The translations under genes and the position numbers were made by a program. The notes under the pieces were generated by a model, which was not told the origin of the DNA, did not search any database, and worked only from the letters and a program-made list of their open reading frames with translations. Below, one piece after another: positions 62,597 through 64,000 of a stretch of DNA of 64,000 bases (positions are counted from its first letter, which is position 1; each line of letters starts with the position of its first letter). Source of the stretch: CAYMMX01 sp964391675 (lineage in GTDB: Bacteria > Cyanobacteriota > Vampirovibrionia > Gastranaerophilales > Gastranaerophilaceae). The stretch spans positions 124,001 to 188,000 of the forward strand of contig CAYMMX010000002.1 of the NCBI GenBank assembly GCA_964391675.1, read 5' to 3'.

Positions 62597-64000
62597 ATGC
62601 AAGTTAACAGTTTAAACAACTATAAAATAAAATTTAGAAGCCAGAATATAAAAGAAGATTCAGGTAATAATAGTCCGGTTATAAAAACTGCTGAATATAA
62701 TACAGTTTCTACAGAAGCATCCAGGGCATATGTTTCTCCTCAAATTAATACAAATTATAAAAAACTTGAAACATTTGTTGTACCTTATATTGGAAAAGGA
62801 CAACTTTATGAGTTATCAAATGGACATAAGGTTATTTTAATACCTAAAGCAGGGCCAACTGTTATTAATACTTCAATAAGAGTCGGAAATTTTAATGAAC
62901 CGGCAAATCTAAAACAAATGAGTCATTTGTTGGAGCATTTGCTTGATAATAATTGTACTGATTCTAAACATGAATCAGTTAAAAAAACATTAGAGAAAAT
63001 AGGAGCCGGATATAATGCTTCTACAACAGATTTTTCAACTAACTATCATATTAATGCAATAATTTCAGAAAAAAAAGACTTGGAAGATTTGATTTGCGTA
63101 CAGGCAAAAACTATAAAAAATTCTAATTTTACCCAAGAAGAAATGGAAAATGAAAAAACAATAATATCTCAAGAGTTAGAATCCAGAGGATATTTTACAA
63201 GTAATTTTTCAGTATCAAATTTATATGCTATTCAAAACCTATTTAATTTAAAAGATTCAGATGCTGTAATTTCTATACCAACAGAGGCCAGTATTAAAAA
63301 TATAAAAACTGAAGATTTAATTAATTATTACAATAACTTTTATCAGCCCAAAAACATGGTAACGACTATTGTTGGGCATGTGGATGATAATACAATAAAA
63401 GAAGTTGAAAAATATTTTGGTGATAAAGCTTTTGATATTAAGAAAGTTGATATTAATTACCCCGAAATTTCAACAGATAATCTAATAAAAAAAACTGTAA
63501 GAAAAGATTTAATAAGCCAGGATAAGAAAACTAAAATGGCTCATATAGACTTGTCTTTTATTGGTCCTAACAATAATGATTATGAAAATGATATAAAATT
63601 AATGGCTTTAAAACAAGTAATTAGAAACAGGATTGCTAAAGATGTTAAAGAGGATAAGATTGATTCTTTTATTCTGGCTATTTCGCAGGATATTGCCAGT
63701 GTAGAAGGTTTTCCTACAATGATAACGTTTATGGCATCAACAGAGAATTATAATTGTGAAAAAAATTTGAAATATCTTTATTCAAGTATTCATGACATAG
63801 TGAATAATCAAATAACTGAAGAAGAAATTACAAAAATGAAAAAGGATTTAAATTCATTTCTTTCAAGAATTGATGAATCAGCATTTTCAATAGCAGATTC
63901 TTATTCAGAGAGAGCAATTTTACATTATAAATTAGACGATAGCAAGATTTTAGAAGATATAAATAAAATCACGGCTGAAGATATTCAAAGCACTGCCAAA
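62597..64000 (+). CDS. M16-family zinc peptidase (partial, runs off the window)
   Basis: The gene starts at ATG 62597 with AAGG eight bases upstream and stays open for 468 codons to the window edge. The inverted zinc motif HxxEH appears as SHLLEHLLD near residue 117, with the third ligand Glu in NEKTIISQELES. The family includes insulin-degrading-like and processing peptidases. The first 15 residues include KIKFRS, the short motif shared with three other proteins, and no signal peptide is visible, so its location is unclear. The C-terminus is outside the window. Confidence 0.85.
   Translation, partial: MQVNSLNNYKIKFRSQNIKEDSGNNSPVIKTAEYNTVSTEASRAYVSPQINTNYKKLETFVVPYIGKGQLYELSNGHKVILIPKAGPTVINTSIRVGNFNEPANLKQMSHLLEHLLDNNCTDSKHESVKKTLEKIGAGYNASTTDFSTNYHINAIISEKKDLEDLICVQAKTIKNSNFTQEEMENEKTIISQELESRGYFTSNFSVSNLYAIQNLFNLKDSDAVISIPTEASIKNIKTEDLINYYNNFYQPKNMVTTIVGHVDDNTIKEVEKYFGDKAFDIKKVDINYPEISTDNLIKKTVRKDLISQDKKTKMAHIDLSFIGPNNNDYENDIKLMALKQVIRNRIAKDVKEDKIDSFILAISQDIASVEGFPTMITFMASTENYNCEKNLKYLYSSIHDIVNNQITEEEITKMKKDLNSFLSRIDESAFSIADSYSERAILHYKLDDSKILEDINKITAEDIQSTAK

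Noticed and set aside
1..64000. CRISPR arrays, insertion sequences, prophage genes, rRNA
   Set aside because: No regularly spaced direct repeats, transposase or phage structural genes, or rRNA sequences were seen anywhere in the window.

Overview
The window is AT-rich, tightly packed bacterial chromosome. Genes lie on both strands in short operons, and no gap reaches 300 bases. The gene mix points to an anaerobic, fermentative, diderm bacterium of the non-photosynthetic relatives of Cyanobacteria (Vampirovibrionia/Melainabacteria, probably Gastranaerophilales). The reasons are [FeFe]-hydrogenase genes and a hybrid cluster protein (strict anaerobe), TolC and TonB-like proteins (outer membrane), scattered flagellar genes, a short SSB without an acidic tail, and a sigma factor beside a large acidic protein whose N-terminus looks like cyanobacterial DUF1822. 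This placement is inference from gene content; no rRNA is present.

Layout. 1-2.6 kb: end of a helicase-nuclease, a uridine-kinase-like P-loop protein, nadD and yqeK. 2.6-6.9 kb: two small unknown proteins, a DHH phosphoesterase, a TRL-family secreted protein, metY and a BioG-like esterase. 7-11.4 kb: gltX, a small membrane protein, rluD-type synthase, lspA, a secreted NTF2-like protein and a PQ-loop-like membrane protein. 11.5-14.9 kb: fliI, a small secreted protein, dCMP deaminase and galE. 14.9-19.7 kb: a TolC/MacA/MacB-type export operon with a good promoter. 19.7-22.6 kb: hcp, a ferredoxin and an Rrf2 regulator, joined by two matching 24-bp dyads. 22.6-28.1 kb: ispE, rsmA, a plant-type glutamate-cysteine ligase, an unknown protein and an acyl-CoA ligase.

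28.3-44.7 kb is the most unusual part. It holds a 739-residue protein with a possible caspase-like core, a zinc-ribbon/ATPase/TPR protein, a sigma-70-like factor, the 1106-residue acidic membrane protein with a TonB-like C-terminus, two unknown proteins, a Ctp protease, a 41-residue protein beside its own larger paralogue, tRNA-Leu(TAA), mgtE and a clear caspase-like protein. 44.8-49.7 kb is a five-gene hydrogen-sensing and hydrogenase operon: [2Fe-2S] protein, PAS-linked hydrogenase-like sensor, SpoIIE phosphatase, [2Fe-2S] protein, [FeFe] hydrogenase. 49.8-57.2 kb: phosphohexomutase, two PlsC acyltransferases, ssb with an acid-sugar kinase/PdxA2 pair, and asparaginase II. 57.2-62.5 kb: GspE-N-like protein, FlaG-like/FliS/FliT-like flagellar genes, a CDF transporter and ilvBN. 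The window ends inside an M16 peptidase gene.

The candidate novel systems are (1) the sigma factor / DUF1822-TonB-like / zinc-ribbon ATPase operon, (2) a short N-terminal F-[S/R/T]-[G/A/S] motif shared by four unrelated proteins that lack signal peptides, and (3) the Rrf2-hcp regulon defined by the paired dyads.
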